Source of the DNA: an uncultured Verrucomicrobiota bacterium
GTDB lineage: Bacteria > Verrucomicrobiota > Verrucomicrobiia > Limisphaerales > CAIMTB01
Direction of reading: 5' to 3'
DNA: 39,679 nucleotides
Assembly (NCBI GenBank): GCA_903844265.1
Contig: CAIMTB010000338.1
Coordinates: forward strand, 1-39,679
Numbering within the stretch: position 1 is the stretch's first letter; the number at the start of each line of letters is the position of its first letter. The notes beneath the pieces are model-generated. The model worked only from the letters and a program-made list of their open reading frames with translations, was not told where the DNA came from and did no database searches. The position numbers and the translations under genes are program-made. This document shows positions 24,042 to 35,547 of this stretch, in pieces.

Positions 24042-24908
24042 TCAGCGGGAGGCGAGCCCGCCCAGGTACGCCAGGACCAGCGACGGGAGGTCATCGCTGT
24101 AACCTCCTTCCAGCACGCTGAAAACAGGCACGCCGCGCTTCCGGATCTCCTCGCCGAGCCACTGGAAATCTTCGGCTTCCAGCGTCTCGTGCGCGATCGG
24201 ATCACGGGCGTAGGCGTCGAAGCCGGCGGAGACGATCAGGAGGTCCGGTTTTTGGGCCAGCAGACGTTCCAAGGCACGGGACAACGTCTTCCGGTAGTCC
24301 AACCGAGGAAACGAGGGCGCCACCGGATAGTTGAAGCAGTTCGCGCCCACGTCAGCCGTCCCGCTTCCGGGGTAACAGGGGTGCTGGTGGACCGAGGCGA
24401 AGAAGGTGCCTTCCTGGCCCATGAGCACCGCTTCCGTTCCATTGCCGTGGTGGACGTCGAAATCGAACACGGCAACGCGTTGGGACCCGCCGGCTCGAGC
24501 CTCCAACGCAGCAATGGCGACGGTGCTGAGATAACAGAAGCCCATGGCCCGCGACCGCGTGGCATGGTGACCCGGGGGGCGCAGCAGGCTGAACGCGGAT
24601 CCACCGTGACGCGCAATTTCCAAGGCTTTCAGCGCACCCCCGACGCCGCGCAGCGCATGGTCCCAGATCCCCGGGTGTCCAGGCGTGTCCCCGTCGAAAT
24701 CACCACTCGCCTCCGCCAACTGCCGGAGATGCCCGACCGTGTGCGCCCGCAACAGGCACTCAGGCTCCACCTTCGCCGGCGCGGCCCAGTCCAGCTTCAG
24801 CGAGTCCTGCCCCTTCAATTTCTCCACGCTGCGAAGAATCCGCTCCGGTCGTTCAGGATGCCCAGGCGAACGGTACGCCGTACAGCGCGGGTCAGTGATG
24901 ATCGTCAC
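24042..24908 (-). CDS. Histone-deacetylase-superfamily (AcuC/HDAC-like) deacetylase
   Basis: The GTG start at 24908 gives 288 residues beginning MTIITDPRCTAYRSPGHPER, the usual start for bacterial HDAC-like proteins; the frame to 25001 adds a basic, unlike segment. Catalytic features are complete: RPPGHHA with the His114-His115 pair, zinc ligands Asp151 and His153 in FDFDVHHGNGT, Asp231 in SAGFDA, and Tyr270 in LEGGY. It would remove acetyl groups from lysine, polyamines or small amides. It is cytoplasmic, without signal peptide. It follows the PhzF gene on the same strand with a 145-nt gap, so cotranscription is possible but unproven. Confidence 0.94.
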   Translation of the reverse strand: MTIITDPRCTAYRSPGHPERPERILRSVEKLKGQDSLKLDWAAPAKVEPECLLRAHTVGHLRQLAEASGDFDGDTPGHPGIWDHALRGVGGALKALEIARHGGSAFSLLRPPGHHATRSRAMGFCYLSTVAIAALEARAGGSQRVAVFDFDVHHGNGTEAVLMGQEGTFFASVHQHPCYPGSGTADVGANCFNYPVAPSFPRLDYRKTLSRALERLLAQKPDLLIVSAGFDAYARDPIAHETLEAEDFQWLGEEIRKRGVPVFSVLEGGYSDDLPSLVLAYLGGLASR

Positions 24909-25053
24909 GGCCCCGCATCCAACCAGAACGCGGCGCGCCCGACCAAGTTCTTTGGGTCGCCCGCCATGACGCGCCGCCGGTCGTCCCGCCGATGACCCCA
25001 AGGGGGACTTCCCATCGGCAGGTTGAGAGTCTCGGAGACGGGCTGGGCCCCTC

Positions 25054-25884
25054 TTATCGGAGCGCGACGTTCGAAGAGGCTTCCTCGGGGATCGTCCCCG
25101 TCATCACCGTCACCGACTGCCCGACAAGATCCACGCGATCTCCTCGCAACCGGACCCGAACCTCGCCCCCCCGACGGCTGGCCTGCCATCCGCGCATCTC
25201 CGACTTGCCTGTGATCGGCTGCCAGTAGGGGGCGAGGGTGCAGTGGGCGGAGCCGGTCACCGGATCTTCCGCCACACCGGCACCCGGCGCGAAAAAACGG
25301 GATACGAAATCAAACCCGCCACCCTCCGCCAGCGCGGTGACGATCACACCGCGGACCGGAAGTTTCGCGAGCACCGAGTGATCGGGCTCGAGGGCGCGGA
25401 CGATGCCCGGGTTGGCGACGTGGACGAGGAAGTCGTAGGCGCTCCGCCCGACCCACACCGGTTCGCAACCCAACGCCCGGACAAGCCCCTCGGGGGCCAC
25501 GGCCGGAACGGCGGGGCGCGACGGGAAATCCATCGTGATCCACGAATCATCGAGAACGCAACGCAGTTGCCCGCTTCGGCGCGTGTCGAACACCGCGGGT
25601 TCATGGCGGTCGAGGAGTCCCGTTTCCCAAAGTGCATGCGCGCTCGCCAGGGTGGCGTGTCCGCAGAGGTCGGTCTCGACCGAGGGCGTGAACCAGCGGA
25701 TCAACCACTGGGAACCAGAACGGATCACGAACGCAGTCTCCGAAAGGTTCATTTCCGCGGCCACCTGTTGCATCCAGCGTTCGGAGGCCGGGTGCTCCAG
25801 AAGACAAACCGCCGCGGGATTGCCACGGAACGGTTCCGCGGTGAAGGCATCGATGATCAGAAGGGGCAGACGTTCGCTTTGCAT
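25054..25884 (-). CDS. PhzF-family isomerase/epimerase-like protein
   Basis: The 276-residue protein begins MQSERLPLLIIDAFTAEPF and has the family signature GNPAAVCLLE. The catalytic Glu49 lies in MNLSETAF. FTPSVETDLCGHATLASAHAL in the first half and AEDPVTGSAHCTLAPYW in the second mark the two pseudo-symmetric diaminopimelate-epimerase-like domains. PhzF from phenazine biosynthesis is an isomerase, but most bacterial homologues have unknown substrates, and no phenazine genes are present. It is cytoplasmic. Neighbours are the DUF971 gene upstream and the HDAC-like gene downstream, both on the same strand. Confidence 0.93.
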   Translation of the reverse strand: MQSERLPLLIIDAFTAEPFRGNPAAVCLLEHPASERWMQQVAAEMNLSETAFVIRSGSQWLIRWFTPSVETDLCGHATLASAHALWETGLLDRHEPAVFDTRRSGQLRCVLDDSWITMDFPSRPAVPAVAPEGLVRALGCEPVWVGRSAYDFLVHVANPGIVRALEPDHSVLAKLPVRGVIVTALAEGGGFDFVSRFFAPGAGVAEDPVTGSAHCTLAPYWQPITGKSEMRGWQASRRGGEVRVRLRGDRVDLVGQSVTVMTGTIPEEASSNVALR

Positions 25885-25981
25885 GCGGATCTTGTGGATG
25901 GCGGGATCCCTCGCCGGCGCGGACGCTTATGCAACGAGGTCGGATTTGAAAGGCCGTTTCCACAGCGCTCGCGGGCGAGCG

Positions 25982-26311
25982 TCACGTGACCGCAGGCGGC
26001 GAACCACCGTCCCCAAGGGCGCCCAGGCGACGGAGATAATCGTAGGTGTACAGACCCGCGTTGTGCCCATCGCCCCAGAAGGGCTGGACGGCATACCCGC
26101 CGATCGGGTCGATCCGGAGCAATTGCGCCCCTCTCGCGGTGAGCGGGCGGTCGGGACCTTTGTAGAGATTGCCAAAAATATCCCGCTCCCCCGCGCAACC
26201 GGCACAGGGACAATGCCGACGCAGGATGGGGAGTGAGATGTAACTTTCCTGGCCATCATCCCACACGATGGCGAGGTCATTGCCTATGATTTGGAGTTGG
26301 GTCGGACGCAT
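25982..26311 (-). CDS. DUF971 (GBBH-like N-terminal) domain protein
   Basis: Starting at MRPTQLQIIGNDLAIVWDDG (26311) gives 109 residues, a typical stand-alone DUF971 length; the frame to 26422 adds a non-conserved leader. The family core WDDGQESYISLPILRRHCPC with CAGC is intact, followed by IDPIGGYAVQPFWGDGHNAG and a closing YTYDYLRRL. The cysteine cluster is thought to bind metal, and relatives fuse to gamma-butyrobetaine hydroxylase or sit near Mrp/ApbC iron-sulfur carriers. No such neighbour is present here. Its exact role is unknown. Confidence 0.88.
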   Translation of the reverse strand: MRPTQLQIIGNDLAIVWDDGQESYISLPILRRHCPCAGCAGERDIFGNLYKGPDRPLTARGAQLLRIDPIGGYAVQPFWGDGHNAGLYTYDYLRRLGALGDGGSPPAVT

Positions 26312-26441
26312 GGAAGGGGGTCTCGGGTCTCGGATCTCAAGCCTGCGGTCTGGGGTTCCCGGTGCAACGACGAGTAACGAGCCGGCATTCATGCCCTCCC
26401 CGACCCAAGACTCAAGGCCCAAGACTGGAGGGCGTTCCTCG

Positions 26442-27473
26442 TCATGCCTTCACGTCCACGAGTGTTTTCACGGCACGGTTCCCGGCGGCCATGTCGCCGA
26501 GAAGCTCGGGGAGCCGGGAGAGTGGAGCGTGGCCGTCGACGAAATCGGCGGCTCGGATGACGCCATCCTCAACGAACCGAAGCGCGCGGCGGATGGTGCG
26601 GGGCGTGTGGTGGAAACTGGCGATGAGGGTGAGGTTGGAATAGTGCACCAGGCCGGTATCGAGCGCGATGCTGGTGCCGGCGGGGCAGCCGCCAAAGAAA
26701 TTCACCGTGCCGCCCTTGCGGACCGCCTGGACCGCATGGTCCCAGGCCTCAGGCTTGCCCACGGCCTCGATGACCACGTCGTAGCCACGCTCGGCAGGGG
26801 TCTTGATGTGACGCCACCAGTCAGGATGGGTGCCGGCATCGATGATGTGGCTGGCACCGAGGCGTTGGGCGGTGGAGAGCCGCGAGGCGCCGCGGCCTGC
26901 GAGGGAGACATCGCAACCGATGTGGGAGGCGAGGCGGACGAACATCAGACCAATGGGCCCGCTGCCAATGACCAGGACCCGTTGGCCGGCGTGGAGCCGG
27001 GATTCCTCGACCCCCTGGACCACGCAGGCGAGCGGCTCGGTCAGCGCCGCGTCGGCGTAGCCTGTCCCGGGACGAAGCCGTAGCAGGTTCTTCTCGACGA
27101 TGCGGGCAGGAACGGCGATCGAGCCGGCATACGCGCCGTTGAGGAAGAGCAGGTCGTCGCAGAGCTGTTCCTGTCCCTGGTCGCAAAAAAAACACCGGCC
27201 GCAGGGAGCAGAATTGGCGGCAACGACGCGTTCGCCGATCTGCCAGGTTGCAACGCCGGGACCCAGCTCGGAGATGCTCCCGGCGAACTCGTGCCCGAAG
27301 ACCGCGGGAGGGACGATCATCCTGGCGTGGTAGCCGCGGCGGAAGACCTTGAGATCGGTGCCGCAGGTGAGCGCGGCGTGGATGTCAACGCGGACCTCCC
27401 CTGGTTCGAGCGGGCGTTCCGCGACGTCCTGGATGCGGACGTCTTCCTTGCCATGGAGCACGGCGGCCTTCAT
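26442..27473 (-). CDS. Zinc-dependent medium-chain alcohol/sugar dehydrogenase
   Basis: ATG 27473 (MKAAVLHGKEDVRIQDVAER) is the standard start; the frame to 27581 runs through a repeat and is rejected. The 343 residues show the catalytic zinc site Cys37 (LTCGTD) with His61-Glu62 (FGHEFAG), and the structural zinc site CGRCFFC plus a fourth Cys (91, 94, 97, 105). A Rossmann VLVIGSGPIGLM binds NAD(P). The group resembles threonine 3-dehydrogenase, sorbitol dehydrogenase and galactitol dehydrogenase. Substrate is not readable from sequence, but the setting of carbohydrate genes makes a polyol or sugar plausible. It diverges from the DedA gene across a repeat-rich gap. Confidence 0.93.
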   Translation of the reverse strand: MKAAVLHGKEDVRIQDVAERPLEPGEVRVDIHAALTCGTDLKVFRRGYHARMIVPPAVFGHEFAGSISELGPGVATWQIGERVVAANSAPCGRCFFCDQGQEQLCDDLLFLNGAYAGSIAVPARIVEKNLLRLRPGTGYADAALTEPLACVVQGVEESRLHAGQRVLVIGSGPIGLMFVRLASHIGCDVSLAGRGASRLSTAQRLGASHIIDAGTHPDWWRHIKTPAERGYDVVIEAVGKPEAWDHAVQAVRKGGTVNFFGGCPAGTSIALDTGLVHYSNLTLIASFHHTPRTIRRALRFVEDGVIRAADFVDGHAPLSRLPELLGDMAAGNRAVKTLVDVKA

Positions 27474-27555
27474 CGGCGCGGAGCGTGGTGTGGCGGCAGG
27501 CCGGGTGCACGACAGATTTGCGGGGCTGAACTCAGGATACGGACTGACATCCAAC

Positions 27556-27600
27556 CAAAGACCTGTCCCTCTATTATACAAGACCTGTCCCCTTATTTTG
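27556..27600. repeat. Family C repeat, two direct copies with a TATAAT-like box
   Basis: On the plus strand AAGACCTGTCCC occurs twice, at about 27558-27569 and 27580-27591, both in the same direction. On the minus strand the unit reads GGGGACAGGTCTTGTATAAT, ending in a perfect -10-like hexamer that could drive the dehydrogenase gene starting at 27473. The related copy at 33264 ends similarly with TTTTTATAC. Confidence 0.65.
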
Positions 27601-27663
27601 GTTTCTGGCGGTGAAGGGAATTCTCTGGTCGGGTTTTGGGGGGTTGCGCAGGCTTTGGGGACT

Positions 27664-28317
<654 letters not shown>

Positions 28318-28526
28318 GGGGCGCCGGATCGAGTCGGGGTGGCAGCTCTGCCTCGATTCCGAGGATGCCGGACCCAAAGCGCCATGCCAACGCAGTGAAA
28401 ACGGTCCGTCCCGGAGTCGCGGAGGGGTCGATTTCGGAGCGCGGGTGGATTTCCGTTTAGCAGTATCTTGCAGCAATTCATTGCGCGTCTTTGATGGCGT
28501 GTTGTACAAGCCGCGCACCTTTAGCC

Positions 28527-31364
<2,838 letters not shown>

Positions 31365-31378
31365 AGTCCCACGGCCGA

Positions 31379-31996
31379 TCAGCCGAGCAACCCCGACCGC
31401 TCCAACGCCTTCCGGGATTCCACGGGATCGACGTGCAGGACCGCCTGCCAGCCCCGCCCAAGGCCTGCCTCAATGTTTTCAAGGCGATCGTCGAAGTAGA
31501 GCAGGTCGGCCCCGCGCCGGCCCGTGACACGTTCCACGACCTCATACAACGGCGCATCCGGTTTCATCGAGTGGTGCTCGTACGAGAGCACGTAGCCGTC
31601 GAAGCGGGCGAAGAACGGAAATGCCTGCCGCACGTAGGCGATCGCGAGTTCGTTGGTGTTCGAGAAGATGAAGGTCGGCACGCCGCGTGAGCGGAGTTCC
31701 GCCTGGAGCGCGACCATCGCCGGAATCTCGCTGAAGATGTCCGAGAAATACCGGACGAACTGTTCGTAATCCCCCGTGAATCCCGTGCCTTCACATATCT
31801 GGCGGTAGAACTCACGCGGCGACATGTCGCCGCATTCGAAGGCAGGAAGCAGCGTCGACGACAACAGGAGTCGGTGGATCGTGTCGACGTCCACACGGCC
31901 GAGCGCGGCGACCTTTCGCACGACGTGGCTGTAGTCGAAATCGAGGAGCACTTTTCCGAGATCGAAGACGACCGCGGCCGGTTTGGAGGACGACAT
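31379..31996 (-). CDS. YihX-like HAD-superfamily phosphatase
   Basis: ATG 31996 (MSSSKPAAVVFDLGKVLLDF) gives 205 residues. Motif I is FDLGKVL with nucleophile Asp11 and Leu in place of the usual second Asp, as in YihX (FDLGNV). Motif II FSNTNE, Lys in MKPD, and motif IV YFDDRLENIE complete the active site. The family dephosphorylates sugar phosphates such as alpha-glucose-1-phosphate; substrate here is inferred only. A cap domain is present between motifs I and II. Cytoplasmic. A 153-nt gap with an imperfect hairpin separates it from recR. Confidence 0.92.
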   Translation of the reverse strand: MSSSKPAAVVFDLGKVLLDFDYSHVVRKVAALGRVDVDTIHRLLLSSTLLPAFECGDMSPREFYRQICEGTGFTGDYEQFVRYFSDIFSEIPAMVALQAELRSRGVPTFIFSNTNELAIAYVRQAFPFFARFDGYVLSYEHHSMKPDAPLYEVVERVTGRRGADLLYFDDRLENIEAGLGRGWQAVLHVDPVESRKALERSGLLG

Positions 31997-32149
31997 GGCC
32001 GACGATGTGTGACGCAACCCGGGGGTGGTGCCAAGTGCCAACCGTGAAGCGTCGCGCTTCCTCCCGACCGCGGGAAACGCGCCCCGTCGGGACACGGTGG
32101 GAGGAAACCGCCGATGCGAGGCCGGGTGGCTGGCGCCCTCGCACTCCCC

Positions 32150-32752
32150 TCAGCTCATCGGTCGCCGCCCCTCGAGCGCGCGGCTCAAGGTCAGCTCATC
32201 GGCGAAATCGAGGCCCGAACCCGCCGGAAGGCCCGCCGCGAGTCGCGTGATCGCAAGGCCTGCAGTGGCCAATCGGTGAGCCAGATAATGTGCCGTGGCA
32301 TCTCCCTCCACATCCGTCCCGAGCGCGAGGATGACCTCCAGCACCCCTTCCGGCTGGAGCCGCTTCTCAAGCTCGCCGATGCGAAGATCGTCGGGACCGA
32401 CTCCATTCACGGGCGAAAGTCGACCGCCAAGGACGTGGTACCGACCCCGGAAGGTGCCGGCTTTCTCCAGGTTGAAGATGTCGGTCGCGCGCTCCACGAC
32501 ACAGACTTGGGTGGCGTCGCGATTGGGGTTGCTGCACAGCGCACACGGGGAGGGCTCGGTCAACGCGCCGCAAACCTCGCAGGAGCGTATCCGTTGCCGC
32601 GCCTCGACGAGCGAGCGGGCGAGCAGTTCAACCTGGGCAGGATCCGCCTGGGCGAGGTGCAGCGCGATCCGCTCAGCGGAACGCGGACCGATGCCCGGCA
32701 GTCGCGTGAGCGCGGTGACCAGCGTGGCGAGGGGCTCCGGCAGTCGGATCAT
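32150..32752 (-). CDS. recR: Recombination protein RecR
   Basis: RecR works with RecO (and RecF) to load RecA on gapped DNA. The 200-residue product has the helix-hairpin-helix LTRLPGIGPRSAERIALHLA, a Cys4 zinc finger (CEVC at 58-61 and CALC at 70-73) and a Toprim domain (VCVVERATDIFNLEKAG). Length and order are normal. The start ATG 32752 is well supported. It follows ybaB on the same strand with a 73-nt gap. The ybaB-recR pairing is widely conserved; dnaX, often the third member, is not in this window. Confidence 0.97.
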   Translation of the reverse strand: MIRLPEPLATLVTALTRLPGIGPRSAERIALHLAQADPAQVELLARSLVEARQRIRSCEVCGALTEPSPCALCSNPNRDATQVCVVERATDIFNLEKAGTFRGRYHVLGGRLSPVNGVGPDDLRIGELEKRLQPEGVLEVILALGTDVEGDATAHYLAHRLATAGLAITRLAAGLPAGSGLDFADELTLSRALEGRRPMS

Positions 32753-32825
32753 CGGAAGGTCGAGAGCGGAAGTCGTTGGGCGACGCAGCCCGGACGGCGC
32801 GAGCTCAGGCGAGGCAATGCCACTC

Positions 32826-33140
32826 TCAGCCCATCAGGCCCGGGAGATTGAGGCCACCCGCGACGGATCCCATTTCGTCGTTCTGGATCTGCTTGGCCTG
32901 GGTGAGAGCGGTGTTGGCGGCGCTGATGACGAGGTCCTCAAGCATCGTGACATCCGCGGGATTGACCGCCTGTGGGTCGATCTTGATCGCGGCGATGGTG
33001 CCGTCGCAACGAGCTGTGACTCTGACCACGCCTCCGCCGCTGGTAGCCTCGACCGTTTTGGCAGCCAACTCGGTCTGCTTGGCCTCGAGCTGCTTCTGGA
33101 TGCGGGCCGCCTGCTTCATCAATTTTCCGATGCTGGACAT
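32826..33140 (-). CDS. ybaB: YbaB/EbfC nucleoid-associated protein
   Basis: The start MSSIGKLMKQAARIQKQLEA at 33140 gives 104 residues, the family norm; the frame to 33239 adds a non-conserved leader. The protein shows the N-terminal helix, TVEATSGGGVVRVTARCDGT and IKIDPQAVNPADVTMLEDLV, followed by a Gly-rich end. Homodimers bind DNA with little sequence preference and help organise the nucleoid, sometimes tied to recombination repair. recR lies directly downstream, the classic order. A short hairpin (GACGCCC / GGGCGTC, 33174-33193) lies upstream. Confidence 0.95.
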   Translation of the reverse strand: MSSIGKLMKQAARIQKQLEAKQTELAAKTVEATSGGGVVRVTARCDGTIAAIKIDPQAVNPADVTMLEDLVISAANTALTQAKQIQNDEMGSVAGGLNLPGLMG

Positions 33141-33263
33141 GGCGAAAAACCGGGGGTCGGAGATGGGGGTTTCGACGCCCGGGACTGGGCGTCTGATGTG
33201 GCGAGCTAACCGGACCGGGCTCGGCGGCGCAATCTTCAAGTGCCCTCCAGGCAGAACTCACAT

Positions 33264-33283
33264 AAGGGGACAGGTTTTTTATA
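33264..33283. repeat. Family C repeat, single copy
   Basis: AAGGGGACAGGTTTTTTATA matches the minus-strand unit at 27556-27600, including the downstream TATA sequence. It lies between ybaB and the divergent RGG/collagen-like gene, 135 nt before the latter's start, and might supply a promoter for it. Confidence 0.6.
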
Positions 33284-33418
33284 CGATTCCACGCGATGTC
33301 CCACGTGATGCTTGCAAATGCGCGACGGGCGTCGTCAATCTGCCGACCCCTGCCAACCCGCAGGCCGAAGCGACACCAACACACAAGCCCCGCCATCGTG
33401 CGGAGCCTTTGCAGTACC

Positions 33419-35260
33419 ATGAGCGACAAGCCCGAAATCGAACTGGATTTGGATCTCCAGTTGCTCCCCGCCTGGGCGCGACAGCCCCAGACAGCCAATC
33501 GTTATGCCAACTTCGACGACGCCGGTGGCGGCGGCGATCGTGACCGGCGAGGACCACGTTCACGCGGCCCTGGTGGCGGTGGCGGAGGACCGGGCGGACC
33601 CCGGCGCGACTTCCGTGGCGAGAGAAGACCCGACTTCCGAGGCCCGGGCGGACCACCCGGCCCAGGCGGCCCAGGCGGCGGCCCTCGTCCGGCTGGGCCC
33701 GGCGGCCCTGCTGGCCCGGGCGGACCTGGCGGCCCCGGCGGACCCGGTGGCCCGAGGCGTGATGATTTCCGTGGCGGGCCGAGGCGTGGCGATCGAGATC
33801 GCGGAGGAGACCGCGGACCTGATCGTCGTCCACCGGTCGAAGAGCCGATGCCTGAAGGCATCACGATCGACATGTTTCCGGATCCGGCAGGGATCGATTC
33901 GTTGACCCGCCAGATTCGGCAGACGGGTCGGGCGTACCCGTTGTTCGACATCGCGCACCTGATCCTGAAGCGGCCGGACCGCTATCACCTGGATTTCCGG
34001 GCGAGCGGCAACAACCCGGACGGAACGCAGCGCCTGTTCTTCGTGTGCAACCTGGACGATACCGTCTGGATGTCCGAGGGCGACGCAGTCCGGCATATTT
34101 TGAGCCGGCATTTCGGGACGTTCTACCAGACCGAGAAGATCTCGATCGAGCCGCCGAAGGGGACGTACACCTTTGTCGCGCAGTGCGGCATGAGTGGCAC
34201 CGTGCTCGGCCCGCCGAATCTTCACGATTACCAGGCCAAGCTTCAGCGCCTGCACGCCGAGCGGTTTTCCCGGATGCCGTTCGACATGTACAAGTCGAGG
34301 GTCCGCATCGTCCGTGATGAGGCCGTGGTGAAGCAGTGGATCGACGAACAAAGCTCGAAGTTCGAGTACACCGCGTTGAACCTTCCGGAACCGGTCAAGC
34401 TCGCGAGTCGCGAGGCGGTGGAGCAGCACTTCCGCTCGACCCACCTGCCCAACATCGTCCAGGGCCATGGCAGCCATGTGGTCCGCACTGCCGCTGGACG
34501 TGAATCCCTGCCGCCCCCGTTGCGCCGGCTCGCGCGCCGCGAATTCGAGCTGCAGCAACGATTCCCGCTGAAGATCGTGACCCGTCTGAGCGACGATTTC
34601 GCTCATCGCGGCCTGCATTTCTTCAAGGTCGACAAGACGGTCCTGCACGTTGCCGTCGCTCGCCCTCGACATCTCGAGATCGAGACCACCCCGGTCGGGG
34701 ATGGCATCAAGCGCATCGTCGTCGCCATCCAGTCCATCGGTGGTTGTACCCGACGGAAGCTTCTCGAGGCGCTTGGCGTTTCGCTCGCGCAACCTGCTCC
34801 CGCGGTTCCGGCACCCGCACCCGCCGAGGGCGCAGCCCCCGCTGAAGGATCCGCTCCCACCCCGGCAGCCCCGGTCGAGATTCCGCCGTCGCCCGAACTG
34901 CAAGCCATCGTCACCGACCTTCATTGGCTGATCCACGAAGGCCACGTCATCGAGTTCGCAAACGGCCTGCTCGAAGTCGCCAAGAAACCCGCGCCCAAGC
35001 CGACGCCCGCGCCCCGCCCTCAGAAAGCAAGGGAAGCCGCGCCCGCATCTCCTGCGGCTCCGGCCGCGGCCGCCGTCGAAGCGGTGGCGGATGCCCACGC
35101 CGCGGCCCCTGCGGAGATTGTTGCCGAGGCGGCTGCCGCTTCGACCTCACCCGCGGCTGAAGCATCGGTGGAGTCCGCTCCTGCGGCCCCGATCTCTGAG
35201 ACGCCCGTGGCTCCGGAGGCTCCTGCCTCCGAGGACGAAGGCAAAATCAACCCGTCCTGA
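33419..35260 (+). CDS. Conserved-looking protein with Gly/Pro/Arg-rich (RGG/collagen-like) N-terminus
   Basis: I do not know a named family. ATG 33419 gives 613 residues (MSDKPEIELDLDLQLLPAWA). Residues about 35-140 are low complexity: RGG, GGPGGP and RRDFRG units that resemble both RGG-box RNA-binding tails and collagen Gly-X-Y tracts. Residues about 145-470 look like a folded domain, with FVCNLDDTVWMSEGDAVRHI, FGTFYQTEKISIEPPKGTYT, GPPNLHDYQAKLQRLHAERF and IKRIVVAIQSIGGCTRRKLL. The last 140 residues are Ala/Pro-rich, interrupted by LQAIVTDLHWLIHEGHVIEF. No signal peptide is seen, so an intracellular RNA-binding or translation-linked role is more likely than a surface fibre. A strong terminator follows. 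Confidence 0.8.
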   Translation: MSDKPEIELDLDLQLLPAWARQPQTANRYANFDDAGGGGDRDRRGPRSRGPGGGGGGPGGPRRDFRGERRPDFRGPGGPPGPGGPGGGPRPAGPGGPAGPGGPGGPGGPGGPRRDDFRGGPRRGDRDRGGDRGPDRRPPVEEPMPEGITIDMFPDPAGIDSLTRQIRQTGRAYPLFDIAHLILKRPDRYHLDFRASGNNPDGTQRLFFVCNLDDTVWMSEGDAVRHILSRHFGTFYQTEKISIEPPKGTYTFVAQCGMSGTVLGPPNLHDYQAKLQRLHAERFSRMPFDMYKSRVRIVRDEAVVKQWIDEQSSKFEYTALNLPEPVKLASREAVEQHFRSTHLPNIVQGHGSHVVRTAAGRESLPPPLRRLARREFELQQRFPLKIVTRLSDDFAHRGLHFFKVDKTVLHVAVARPRHLEIETTPVGDGIKRIVVAIQSIGGCTRRKLLEALGVSLAQPAPAVPAPAPAEGAAPAEGSAPTPAAPVEIPPSPELQAIVTDLHWLIHEGHVIEFANGLLEVAKKPAPKPTPAPRPQKAREAAPASPAAPAAAAVEAVADAHAAAPAEIVAEAAAASTSPAAEASVESAPAAPISETPVAPEAPASEDEGKINPS

Positions 35261-35322
35261 GCGGGTGGGCGTCGCATACGACGCCTCGGTTCGGTTCGCC
35301 TCGGTTCGATTCGATTCGCAAC

Positions 35323-35350
35323 GGCCGCGATCTGGAAACAGATCGCGGCC
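35323..35350 (+). terminator. Strong hairpin terminator after the RGG/collagen-like gene
   Basis: GGCCGCGATCTG pairs perfectly with CAGATCGCGGCC (12 bp) around a GAAA tetraloop, then GATTCTTT follows. It lies 62 nt after the stop codon. A short TTCGG/TTCGA tandem tract precedes it at about 35288-35319. Confidence 0.8.
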
Positions 35351-35366
35351 GATTCTTTGAACTCGG

Positions 35367-35476
35367 TGCATCCACGAGTTGTCGGTGGTAGGGCGGCCTC
35401 TCCGAGGGCGCCCTGCCTGGGTGCGTCCGCGAAGGACGGCGCGCAGCGGAGTGCGCGCCCTTCAATCTGTGGATGC
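35367..35476. repeat. 110-bp MITE-like repeat, copy 2 (family B)
   Basis: This element starts TGCATCCAC and ends GTGGATGCA. It is the reverse complement of 13072-13186, with only scattered changes plus a 5-nt difference near one end. It begins 17 nt after the terminator hairpin and lies in the leader region of the GH78-like gene. Confidence 0.85.
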
Positions 35477-35547
35477 ACCCCTTTGAACTGCCCGCAGGGG
35501 AGTTGCCTTGTGCGGCTATGTCGAGCAGCGCAGAGTCCGGTCCCACC

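Noticed and set aside
32057-32105. A terminator hairpin between the HAD and recR genes
   Set aside because: CCTCCC / GGGAGG arms exist but pairing is imperfect and no T-run follows, so I did not list it as a feature.
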